In this document: positions 1-9,305 of the stretch, one piece after another | Position numbering within the stretch: position 1 is the first letter of the stretch | Layout: each line of letters begins with the position of its first letter | Assembly: GCA_903958265.1 (NCBI GenBank) | Contig: CAJBSQ010000698.1 | Location: forward strand, 1-13,522 | Direction of reading: 5' to 3' | Source: an uncultured Planctomycetaceae bacterium | GTDB lineage: Bacteria > Planctomycetota > Planctomycetia > Pirellulales > UBA1268 | Length of the DNA stretch: 13,522 nt | Translations under genes and position numbers: made by a program | The notes under the pieces: model-generated | Seen by the model: only the letters and a program-made list of their open reading frames with translations | Told to the model about the DNA's origin: nothing | Databases searched by the model: none

Positions 1-968
1 AGGGCGTCTTCGATGGTCACGACGCCCGACACCCCGCCAAACTCGTCGGTCACGATCGCCATGTGGGTGTTGCCCCGCTGAAACTCCAGCATCATCGTCT
101 GCACGCTCATCGCTTCGGGGACGAACCACGGCGGCCGCAGGAGCGTGCGGAGCTCCGGTTCCGGCCGGCCTTCCGCCTGACGGGCGAACGACTCGGCGAG
201 CCGGGTGAGGACGTCGCGCGTATGGAGGATGCCGACCACGTCGTCGGGGGAACGATCCCAGACGGGCAGCCTGGTGTGGCCGCTCTCGGCGGCCAGCCGC
301 ACGGCCTGTTCCCACGACGAGCCGAGCGGGATCGACGTCATCTTGGTTCGCGGCGTCATGATCGTGGCGACGCGAACCTCGTCGAGGCCGATGATGCCCC
401 TGATCATGTCACGGGTCGAGCCCTCGAGGCGGCCCTCGCGATGAGCCTCGTCGACCACGAGCCGGAGTTCATCGCACGGCCCCTCCTCGGCGGCGTCGCC
501 GCGGCCGACGGCGGCCGCAAGCCTGCCGAGCTGGCCGACGGCCGGCGCGATCAGTCCGACGATCGGCCGCCAGACCGCCCAGGTCGCCACCACGATCCAG
601 GGGCCGGCGAACCGCACCAGCAACAGCGGCACTACGACCAGCGCCAGCCAGACCGTGGCGATCCAGGAGAGCATGGCGGAGAGTTCGAGGGCGAGCGAGC
701 GGTCGACTGCCACCGTCACCAGCCGTGGAAATGCCAGCAGCGTCGCCCCCACCGCCGCGCTCACGACCACCGACGCCGCGATGAAGGCAATGGTTTCGCT
801 GCCGGCGATGATTTCGTCGTATCGCTCTGGGCAGCCGCGGCGGCTGCAGAGTTCCTGAATCGTCGTCCGCTGGGCACCCCGTACCGCCCGCGCCTGCACC
901 GCCGCAAGGCAGGCCACGGCGAGCAGCGCCAGGCCCGATTCCAAGCCAAGAACAGCGGCCGCGGTCAT
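1..968 (-). CDS. CNNM/CorC-type membrane protein with CBS pair (partial)
   Basis: I translated this by hand from the minus strand; it stays open to the window edge, giving 322 codons without a stop, so the C-terminal part lies outside. The first ~150 residues are hydrophobic with about three to four membrane segments (near residues 3-25, 55-80, 98-120 and 125-145), matching a CNNM/DUF21 domain. Two CBS motifs follow: the first around TIMTPRTKM to GILHTRDVL, the second around FVPEAMSVQ to DEFGGVSGVVTIEDAL. This is the HlyC/CorC/YbeX family, linked to Mg2+/Co2+ efflux or homeostasis; the transport role is by family only. The CorC_HlyC C-terminal domain would follow the last visible residue. The ATG start overlaps the ybeY stop as ATGA and has GAGG six bases upstream. 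Position directly after ybeY matches E. coli ybeX. Confidence 0.88.
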   Translation of the reverse strand, partial: MTAAAVLGLESGLALLAVACLAAVQARAVRGAQRTTIQELCSRRGCPERYDEIIAGSETIAFIAASVVVSAAVGATLLAFPRLVTVAVDRSLALELSAMLSWIATVWLALVVVPLLLVRFAGPWIVVATWAVWRPIVGLIAPAVGQLGRLAAAVGRGDAAEEGPCDELRLVVDEAHREGRLEGSTRDMIRGIIGLDEVRVATIMTPRTKMTSIPLGSSWEQAVRLAAESGHTRLPVWDRSPDDVVGILHTRDVLTRLAESFARQAEGRPEPELRTLLRPPWFVPEAMSVQTMMLEFQRGNTHMAIVTDEFGGVSGVVTIEDA

Positions 969-1489
969 GACCCGCCTCGCACCGGTCGCCGTGGCGGACG
1001 GGGCAGTTCGATCGCCGTCATCACGGCCCGCTCCCGGGCCCGCATCCGCCGCCGGCGTGCCGGATCGTGGTCGTCCTCGCCGGCCAGGTGGAGCAGCCCG
1101 TGGATCGCGTAGTAGGCCGCTTCGTGTCGCGTCTGCCAGCCGAGTTCGCGGGCGAGGCGACGGGCGGTCTCGACGCTGATCGCGATGTCGCCATGCAGCC
1201 CGGAGTCGACAGGCGTGGAGAGGTCGAAGGTGATCACGTCGGTCGGCCCCGGGAGGCCGAGCCACTGCTCGTGCAGGTCGGCGATGCCGGCGTCGTCGAC
1301 GAGGACCACGCCGATCTCGGCGGCCGGCGACCCGATCGCGGCCACGGCCCGGCGGATGACCCCCTCGAGCCAGCGGCGGTCGAGTTTCACCCGCCGCTGC
1401 CGGTCGGCGATAGTCACGCCCACGGCGGGTCGGCGGGCATCGGCGGGCGGCCGTCGCGGAGCGCGAACAGTGTCGGTCGAACGGCGCAT
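965..1489 (-). CDS. ybeY: Endoribonuclease YbeY (rRNA maturation factor)
   Basis: A single-domain metal-dependent endoribonuclease of the UPF0054 family, 174 residues, involved in 16S rRNA 3' end maturation and ribosome quality control in the cytoplasm. Family features seen: the central GPTDVITFDLS strand, HGDIAISVETA, and the signature HGLLHLAGEDDHD close to the C-terminus. Typical YbeY has H-x3-H-x5-H as zinc ligands; here the spacing is H-x3-H-x6-H with an Asp at the usual third position, so the third ligand is either Asp or a shifted His. The N-terminus carries an Arg/Pro-rich extension of ~25 residues. Start: ATG at 1489 with a weak GGAAA upstream; a GTG at 1501 would add four residues. 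It lies 19 bases after pgpH and overlaps the next gene by 4 bases (ATGA), so the genes are almost certainly co-transcribed. Confidence 0.9.
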   Translation of the reverse strand: MRRSTDTVRAPRRPPADARRPAVGVTIADRQRRVKLDRRWLEGVIRRAVAAIGSPAAEIGVVLVDDAGIADLHEQWLGLPGPTDVITFDLSTPVDSGLHGDIAISVETARRLARELGWQTRHEAAYYAIHGLLHLAGEDDHDPARRRRMRARERAVMTAIELPRPPRRPVRGGS

Positions 1490-1508
1490 GGTTTTCCGCA
1501 CTGGTGGC

Positions 1509-3989
1509 TCAGGCTGTTCGTTGGTCGGGATATTTGACCCGCCCGTGATACACGGCCGTCAGGCTCTTGACCAAGCTCTGTTCGATGATGCCAAGTTCCT
1601 CCAGCGTCAGGCCGCACTCGTCGAACTGCCCGTCGAGCAGCCGTTTCAGCGCCAGTTCGTGCACGAGGTTGGCGATCCGGGATGGGGTGGGTTCGGTGAG
1701 CGTGCGGCTGGCGCTCTCCACGGCGTCGGAGAGCATCATCACGGCCGACTCGCGGGTGCTCGGCTTCGGCCCCGGGTAGCGGTAGGTCTGCTCGTCCACC
1801 TCCTCGCCGTTCGGATCGGAGTGGGATCGTTCCTCGGCGCGGCGAAAGAAGTACTCGACCAGCGTGGTGCCGTGGTGCTCGGCGATCAGGTCGATGATCG
1901 GCTGCGGCAGGTTGTACTGGCGGGCGAGCTCCACGCCTTCCTTCACGTGGGCCACGATGATGAGCGTGCTCATGGCAGGAACGAGCGACTCGTGGCGGTT
2001 CTCCTTGCCCTGATTCTCCACAAAGTAGGCCGGCTTGAGCATCTTGCCCACGTCGTGGAAGTAGGCGCCGACACGGACGAGCAGGCCGCGGGCTCCGATC
2101 GCCTCCGCCGCCGCCTCGGCGAGGCTGGCGACGTTGATCGAGTGGTTGTAGGTACCCGGGGCGCGGCGGACGAGTTCTTGGAGGAGGGGATGGGCGACGT
2201 CACCCACCTCCAGCAGGCTCAGGTCGGTGAGCACGCCGAACGTCCGCTCGATGAACGGAAGCAGCCCGGTCATCAGGAAGCCGGCCAGCAACGTCCAGAT
2301 GCCCGTGCGGCCCGCCTCGTAGAGCATCTGCAGATCGAGCGAGCGTTCCTGGAGCAGGCCGGTGCCGAGTTGCGTGAGCGTGGCCACGGCGCCCGCCCAG
2401 AGGCCGACGTAGATGAGTTTGCTGCGGTTCCGAATCCGGCCCATCCAGAAAATCATCGCGGCGGCGGCCGACGTCAGCGTGACGAAGGAGGCGAGCCCCC
2501 AGTCCATCCCCTGCGACACCACGAGCGCCACCTGGGCCGCGAACAGCAGGGCTAGGTCCTCGTCGTAGGAGATTGCCACGGTCATCGCGAAGATGAGCAG
2601 CGGCACGATTTCCGCCTGCCAGGCGTCGTGTGCGGAAAGCATGCAGAGCACGATGGTGACAACCGACAGGCCGACGAGCGTGAGCACGTCACCGATGTTG
2701 TCGAGCAGTTGGCGGTGGTGGAGGTGGATGTAGAATCCTGAAAGCGCGAACATCGCTGCGAACAGGCCGAGCATGGAGAAGGTGCGGGCCAGCCGCTGCC
2801 GCGTGTCCCGCTGCCGCAGGTATTCGTCGTGCTCGCGGCGCAGCAGCACGATCCCCTCGCCCGACACGGGCGCGTTGGCCTCCGCGATCACGTCGCCGGC
2901 TGCGTAGCGGACGAACTGCGGCGGGGTCTTGGCGATCGCCTCGCGCTTGGCACGGTCGGTGCCGTCGCGGTCGATCTCGAGCGTGCCCGAGAGCCGCGGC
3001 TCGACCCAGGCATAGATCCGGTCGGCGAGGGCCCCCTCGCCAAGTTCATCCTTGAGCCGCGTCTTCAGCCGTGCCTTGGCCTCGACGAGGACGACGTCCG
3101 ACACCTGCACGCGGGTCGTCTCGGCAGCGTTGCCGATCGGATGAACGTCGATCTCGTTCTGACTGCCCTCGTCGTAGGCATGCTGGATCTTTTCGAGCAC
3201 GCCCACGTTGAGCAGGTCTTGGAAGGCCAGGTCGATCGCCTTGTCGAAGAGCAGCAGTTTGTCTTTGCTGTCGACGAGGCCACGAAACGTCTGAAAGGCC
3301 CGTTCGGCCTCCAGGAATTCCTTGCTCGGCTGCGGAGGAGCGGACTGTTGTGCGACAGGCTGCTGCCCGCCGGCTTCGGCCCCTTCGTTCCTGGCCGCCC
3401 GGGGGGCGGCCTCACCGTCGGCGGGTGGCTCTGAAGCGGGCGGCTCCGGAGAGGCGGACGGCTCTGAAGCGGCGGGCGGCCCTCCAGAGGCGGGCGGCTC
3501 CGGGGCAACGGGCGGGTCCGCCGGCTCCTCCGGCAGGGTCTGGAGCACCTCGGCTGCCTCGGGGGCAAACTCCAGCCACGCCTCACTGACGCCGCGGCTG
3601 AGGGTCTCCGCGGCGGCGAGTTCTGCGGCCCGGTTTTTGAGCCCGTCGCGGAGGCGGACGACCGGCGCCTTGTCCTGCGCGTAGACCACCCGAACCTTGG
3701 CTGCCGCCCGCTCCTGGGCCGTGCGGGTGGCGTCGGGGTCTGGCTTTTCAAACGCCACCCGAGACACGAGACCGCGGGGCGGCACCCAGCCGAGCCGAAA
3801 CGAAAACGGCTCCTCCCACCCGCGGAGCATCACCACCAGCAGCAAGGACGCGGCCGCGCAGATGCCGAGCCGGGCGAGCACCTCGGGCCGCGAGACCCGC
3901 GCGACGAGTTCCCCCCAGAAGCCGTGGGGTGCATCGACGGAAGCCCCGCGGCGGGTGCGGCGTCGTTTCTGGGGTGAGGTGGCGGCCAT
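1509..3989 (-). CDS. pgpH: Cyclic-di-AMP phosphodiesterase PgpH (7TM-HD family)
   Basis: An 826-residue membrane protein with the YqfF/PgpH architecture: a basic cytoplasmic N-terminus, one membrane helix (about 41-57), a large extracytoplasmic 7TMR-HDED region (about 60-395), a multi-helix membrane bundle (about 400-590) and a cytoplasmic HD domain. The HD metal/active-site set is present: His in TYNHSINV (about 615), HD in YFHDVGK (about 645), HHGT (about 705) and Asp in MLSDAVES (about 753). The family hydrolyses c-di-AMP to pApA; that activity is by homology. Unusual is a Pro/Ala/Ser/Glu-rich low-complexity insert at residues 155-218 in the extracytoplasmic part. ATG at 3989 was chosen because it lies 5 bases after the phoH stop; an in-frame extension to 4076 would only read phoH DNA out of frame. 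The order phoH-pgpH-ybeY is the same as in Firmicutes. Confidence 0.93.
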   Translation of the reverse strand: MAATSPQKRRRTRRGASVDAPHGFWGELVARVSRPEVLARLGICAAASLLLVVMLRGWEEPFSFRLGWVPPRGLVSRVAFEKPDPDATRTAQERAAAKVRVVYAQDKAPVVRLRDGLKNRAAELAAAETLSRGVSEAWLEFAPEAAEVLQTLPEEPADPPVAPEPPASGGPPAASEPSASPEPPASEPPADGEAAPRAARNEGAEAGGQQPVAQQSAPPQPSKEFLEAERAFQTFRGLVDSKDKLLLFDKAIDLAFQDLLNVGVLEKIQHAYDEGSQNEIDVHPIGNAAETTRVQVSDVVLVEAKARLKTRLKDELGEGALADRIYAWVEPRLSGTLEIDRDGTDRAKREAIAKTPPQFVRYAAGDVIAEANAPVSGEGIVLLRREHDEYLRQRDTRQRLARTFSMLGLFAAMFALSGFYIHLHHRQLLDNIGDVLTLVGLSVVTIVLCMLSAHDAWQAEIVPLLIFAMTVAISYDEDLALLFAAQVALVVSQGMDWGLASFVTLTSAAAAMIFWMGRIRNRSKLIYVGLWAGAVATLTQLGTGLLQERSLDLQMLYEAGRTGIWTLLAGFLMTGLLPFIERTFGVLTDLSLLEVGDVAHPLLQELVRRAPGTYNHSINVASLAEAAAEAIGARGLLVRVGAYFHDVGKMLKPAYFVENQGKENRHESLVPAMSTLIIVAHVKEGVELARQYNLPQPIIDLIAEHHGTTLVEYFFRRAEERSHSDPNGEEVDEQTYRYPGPKPSTRESAVMMLSDAVESASRTLTEPTPSRIANLVHELALKRLLDGQFDECGLTLEELGIIEQSLVKSLTAVYHGRVKYPDQRTA

Positions 3990-3994
3990 GAGGA

Positions 3995-4924
3995 TCAGCG
4001 GTCGTAGGCTTCGACGATTCGTTGCACGAGCCGGTGCCGCACGATGTCGGCACCGCCGAGCCGCACCTCGCCGCATCCGGGAATCCCGCGGAGGCGACTG
4101 ACGGCATCGACCAGCCCGCTGGTGCGTTCGGCAGGCAGGTCGATCTGCGTGGTGTCGCCCGAGATCACCATCTTCGACCCCATGCCCAATCGCGTCAGAA
4201 ACATCTTCATCTGCGACACGGTGGTGTTTTGCGCCTCGTCGAGAATGATGAAGGCGTTGTTGAGCGTGCGGCCCCGCATGTAGGCCAGCGGAATCATCTC
4301 CACGATGTCCTGCTCGGTGAGCCGCTTGAGATGCTCGTAATCCATCATTTCCCGGAGGGCGTCCATCAGCGGGCGGAGGTAGGGATTGATCTTCGCCTGG
4401 AGGTCGCCCGGCAGGTATCCGAGGCTCTCACCCGCCTCGACGGCGGGGCGAACGAGCACGATCTTTCGCACCTGTTCCATCCGGAGGGCGGCCACCGCCA
4501 TCGCGACGGCGAGGAACGTCTTTCCGCATCCCGCCGGGCCCGTGCAGAGCACGATGTCGTTGTCACGGATCGCCTGGACATACTCGGCCTGACCGGCGGA
4601 CCGCGGCACGAGCGGGCGGCCGGGCTTCTGCACCTCGATCGGCTCGTGCCGCAGCGGTGGCTCCGCCCCCGTGGCCACGGCGAGGAGTCGCGTCACCTGA
4701 TCGCTCTCCACGCCACCATGGTCGCGGGCCATGCGGTCGAGTTCCTCGAAGATCTCGGTCGCCAGTCGAACGGCCGGCTCATCGCCATCGATGTGGATGG
4801 CGTCATCGCGGGCAGTGACACCCACGCCCAACGCGTCACGAATGCGGCGGAGGTGCGCGTCGCGGGGCCCAAAGATGGTGCCGAGTCGCTTTGAGTCGAC
4901 AACCGCGATCGTGGAGCGGGGCAT
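3995..4924 (-). CDS. phoH: PhoH-like ATPase (YbeZ/PhoL type)
   Basis: A 309-residue cytoplasmic P-loop ATPase. The first ~65 residues resemble the small KH-like N-terminal region of PhoH/YbeZ proteins (RLGTIFGPRDAHLRRI). The ATPase core shows Walker A GPAGCGKT at 129-136, RPAVEAGESLGYLPG at 159-173, Walker B FIILDE at 225-230 followed by AQN, and SGDTTQID at 255-262. Length is normal for the family. PhoH proteins are thought to act with YbeY in RNA/ribosome metabolism, some with helicase activity; the exact substrate is unknown. Start is the ATG at 4924; no strong Shine-Dalgarno is close by. The 157-base gap upstream, to cdsA, is the largest in the purA-corC block, so transcription may restart here. 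Confidence 0.94.
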   Translation of the reverse strand: MPRSTIAVVDSKRLGTIFGPRDAHLRRIRDALGVGVTARDDAIHIDGDEPAVRLATEIFEELDRMARDHGGVESDQVTRLLAVATGAEPPLRHEPIEVQKPGRPLVPRSAGQAEYVQAIRDNDIVLCTGPAGCGKTFLAVAMAVAALRMEQVRKIVLVRPAVEAGESLGYLPGDLQAKINPYLRPLMDALREMMDYEHLKRLTEQDIVEMIPLAYMRGRTLNNAFIILDEAQNTTVSQMKMFLTRLGMGSKMVISGDTTQIDLPAERTSGLVDAVSRLRGIPGCGEVRLGGADIVRHRLVQRIVEAYDR

Positions 4925-4983
4925 CGAAACCCGCGGCGACTGTGGGTCACCGACGGTCTCGGAGGAGGAGAACCAATACTCAC

Positions 4984-4989
4984 ACTATA
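4984..4989 (-). promoter_or_regulatory. Candidate -10 box for phoH operon
   Basis: In the 157-base gap between cdsA and phoH the minus strand reads TATAGT, five of six to the sigma70 -10 consensus, about 60 bases before the phoH start. No convincing -35 sits 16-18 bases upstream (CGGAGC at 17). This is a weak candidate for an internal promoter that would uncouple phoH-pgpH-ybeY-corC from purA-uppS-cdsA. I saw no hairpin with a T-run in the gap. Confidence 0.25.
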
Positions 4990-5081
4990 CCCCACGCTCC
5001 GCCGCCGCTCCGTCCGGCAGCCCGACCGCGGGAAAATCGCCCGAATTCCGCCCGGCGGAGCCTGTCTGCGCTGGGATCCCC

Positions 5082-6001
5082 TCAGCCCGCGGCCCAGAGC
5101 ATCCACGCGACCGGGGCGGCCAGGAGCAGCGAATCGACGAAGTCGAGAAAGCCCCCCATGCCGCCGAGGCTTCGGCCCGAGTCCTTCGCGCCGCACTCCC
5201 GCTTGACCAACGACTCCGAGAGGTCGCCCAGCATGCCGGCGAGGCCGACGAGAAGCCCATAGACGGCCCAGCCGCCGAGTGGTGCCCAAGGAAACCCGCC
5301 GCGGCCGATCACCAGCCAGGCCACGGCCACCGACGCGGCCAGCGACCCGGCAGCGCCCTCCCAGGTCTTACCCGGACTCAACTGGGGCGCCATGCGATGG
5401 CGACCGACGAGCGTGCCCACGATGTACGCCGCCACGTCGCCTGCCTTGACGACGGCGATCAGGCTCACGATCGGCACGAGGCCGCAGAGCGGCGCGAGCG
5501 TTCGCGTGGAACCGGCGGCGAGCAGCCGCAGCCCCACCATGAACGAGAGCGGCAGGCCGATCGCGACGACCGCGGCAATGTGTCCGGCGGCTCGCTCCAG
5601 GCCGCCGTCACCAGGGGCATAGCGGGCCACCTCGATCGCGAACACGACCACGATCACCAGCCCGCAGGCAGCTGCAGCCCAGCCGAGCGTGGCGAGCGGA
5701 GCGGCATCGGCCGCGGGAATCCATGCTGCGAGGGCTGGTGCTGCGGCGATCGCGGTCGCCCCGAAAGACACCACGCGGCCGTCGAGCCTCAGCCCGCGGG
5801 TGGCGGCGAGCCGCACGGCCTCCAGCCCGCAACCGCCGGCCGCTGCGACCACTACCGGAAGCAGCCACGACATCGGCGGCATGCCCCCGACGCCGACGAC
5901 ATCCGCCCAGGCCAGGGCCGTGAAGCCGGTGAGCGCAATCGCGGCCACGACCAGTCGGGAGGCGAGCCCGCGACGCTTCGACGACGATGCTGCGGCGTGG
6001 C

Positions 6002-6005
<4 letters not shown>
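5082..6005 (-). CDS. cdsA: Phosphatidate cytidylyltransferase CdsA
   Basis: A 307-residue integral membrane protein with many hydrophobic segments across its length. CdsA converts phosphatidate and CTP to CDP-diacylglycerol, the branch point of phospholipid synthesis at the inner membrane. Recognisable motifs are VKAGDVAAYIVG, LSPGKTWEGAAGS, and the C-terminal family signature starting at S265 (SLVKRECGAKDSG, then SLGGMGGFLDFVD). Within the signature the usual His is Met283 and the usual Arg after the Asp is Phe289, while Lys268, Arg269, Asp275, Asp288 and Asp291 are kept. The start is a GTG at 6005 that overlaps the uppS stop as GTGA, with GGAGG eleven bases upstream, which indicates translational coupling. 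The uppS-cdsA pairing is a conserved envelope-lipid gene order in many bacteria. Confidence 0.9.
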
Positions 6006-8079
<2,074 letters not shown>

Positions 8080-8140
8080 GTTCGAAGGGTCCTCAGGACG
8101 CGGAAACGACGGAGGTGCGGAATGCGCAGCCTCAGGTGAG

Positions 8141-8168
8141 AGTCTAAAACCGCGAAAAAACCGGTCAA
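8141..8168 (-). promoter_or_regulatory. Sigma70-like promoter for purA operon
   Basis: On the minus strand TTGACC (8168-8163, five of six to the -35 consensus) is followed after 16 bases by TAGACT (8146-8141, four of six to the -10). The spacer contains an A/T-rich TTTTTT run, standing out in GC-rich surroundings. The predicted start would be near 8134, giving a 5' leader of about 55 bases before the GTG of purA. It lies in the 127-base divergent gap between purA and the plus-strand pseudouridine synthase gene; I see no equally good promoter for the latter. Confidence 0.5.
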
Positions 8169-8206
8169 GCGTGGATTCCGGCGGGCCGGCCGTGCATCAT
8201 CCGGGG

Positions 8207-9238
8207 ATGACAAAACGACAATCTGGCACCGTGCACCACCTCACCGAGTCCGATGTGGGGCAGACGCTGGCCGCATTCCTGCGATCGCGGATGGAGGGCA
8301 CGGCCTGGTCACGGATCCAGAAACTGGTGCGGTCACGACACGTGCTCGTGCATGGCAACGTCTGCACCGACGCGGCCCGACGGCTGAAGGCGGGCGAGGT
8401 CGTCAAGGTGCTCGAGGTGGCGGCCGCGCCGCTCCCCAAGGCGGACGACGTGGCCGTCGTGCACGTCGATGACGACGTGGTGGTGGTCGAGAAGCCGACA
8501 GGCGTGAACACGACGCGGCACCACGAGGAGGCCTCGTGGCCGGCGCGGCGGCGGCAGGTGCAGCCCACCCTCGAGGAGTTGGTACCCGATGCGATCGGCC
8601 GCCATCTCTTCAAGAGGTTCGGCGGCGTCGCGGGCCGCGGTGAGCCGAAGCGGCGGCGGATCCAGCCGGTGCGGGCCGTGCACCGCATCGATCGCGAGAC
8701 GAGCGGCCTGGTCGTCTTCACCAGGAACGTGCCGGCGAACCGCATCCTCGCCGAGCAGTTCCGGCTGCACACCACGCACCGCCGCTACCTCGCGATCGTC
8801 GTGGGCCGGGTGACGGCCCGCACGATCCGGTCGCAACTCATTCGCGACCGGGGTGACGGTCGCCGGGGCTCGGCCGAGGGCGAGGAAGGCAAGGAGGCGG
8901 TGACGCACGTGGCCCCGCTGGAGCAGTTTGGCGACGACTACACGCTCGTGGAGTGCCGCCTCGAGACGGGCCGCACCCACCAGATCCGGATCCACATGGC
9001 CGAGAGCGGCCACGTGGTGTGCGGCGAGCGGGTCTATGCCTCGAATCGCCGCGACGGCAAGCAGGACGAATCCCGGGCTCCACGGGTGATGCTGCACGCG
9101 GCGGAACTCGGCTTCGTGCATCCGGTGAGCGGGGAGGCGCTCCGCTTCTCGAGCCCGCTACCTGCGGACATGCTCCGGGTGCTGGCCTGGCTGCGGAAGG
9201 ACTACGCAGGCCCGTCTGGCAGCAGCCCGACGCGGTGA
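8207..9238 (+). CDS. RluA-family pseudouridine synthase with S4 domain
   Basis: A 343-residue RNA pseudouridine synthase. An S4-like RNA-binding domain spans about residues 13-70 (LAAFLRSRMEG, VLVHGNV, LKAGEVVKV). The catalytic domain follows with VVVEKPTGVN, the active-site motif HRIDRETSGLVV with catalytic Asp162, the tract TTHRRYLAIVVG, the substrate-binding ETGRTHQIRIHMA and a C-terminal HAAELGFVHPVSG. The exact RluA/RluC/RluD subtype and target uridine cannot be told. The stretch between KPxG and HRxD is about 63 residues, some 20 longer than in E. coli RluA or RluD, with an Arg/Lys-rich insert. ATG at 8207 was chosen because it begins just before the S4 domain; GTG at 8192 is in frame. 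The reading frame stays open upstream to 8015, but that part is antisense to purA. Confidence 0.9.
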   Translation: MTKRQSGTVHHLTESDVGQTLAAFLRSRMEGTAWSRIQKLVRSRHVLVHGNVCTDAARRLKAGEVVKVLEVAAAPLPKADDVAVVHVDDDVVVVEKPTGVNTTRHHEEASWPARRRQVQPTLEELVPDAIGRHLFKRFGGVAGRGEPKRRRIQPVRAVHRIDRETSGLVVFTRNVPANRILAEQFRLHTTHRRYLAIVVGRVTARTIRSQLIRDRGDGRRGSAEGEEGKEAVTHVAPLEQFGDDYTLVECRLETGRTHQIRIHMAESGHVVCGERVYASNRRDGKQDESRAPRVMLHAAELGFVHPVSGEALRFSSPLPADMLRVLAWLRKDYAGPSGSSPTR

Positions 9239-9305
9239 GCCGTGGGGGCCTTCGTCAGGAGGCAGAAAAGCTCACGCATGCGGCGGTCATGAGGCACTGC
9301 ACCGG

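Noticed and set aside
63..1112. Plus-strand open frame over the first kilobase
   Set aside because: The minus strand encodes a clear CNNM/CBS protein here; this frame is its antisense.
1185..2555. Long plus-strand open frame (456 codons) opposite pgpH/ybeY
   Set aside because: Antisense to well-recognised genes; composition is His/Arg/Gly-rich as expected from the complement of GC-rich codons, with no family motif.
3990..4076. Upstream extension of pgpH to 4076
   Set aside because: The extra 29 residues are Arg/Ala-rich and read the phoH 3' end out of frame; the ATG at 3989 fits the gene junction.
9235..9275. Inverted repeat GTGAGC/GCTCAC between the convergent genes as terminator
   Set aside because: Only 6 pairs with a ~29-base loop and no T-run on either strand.
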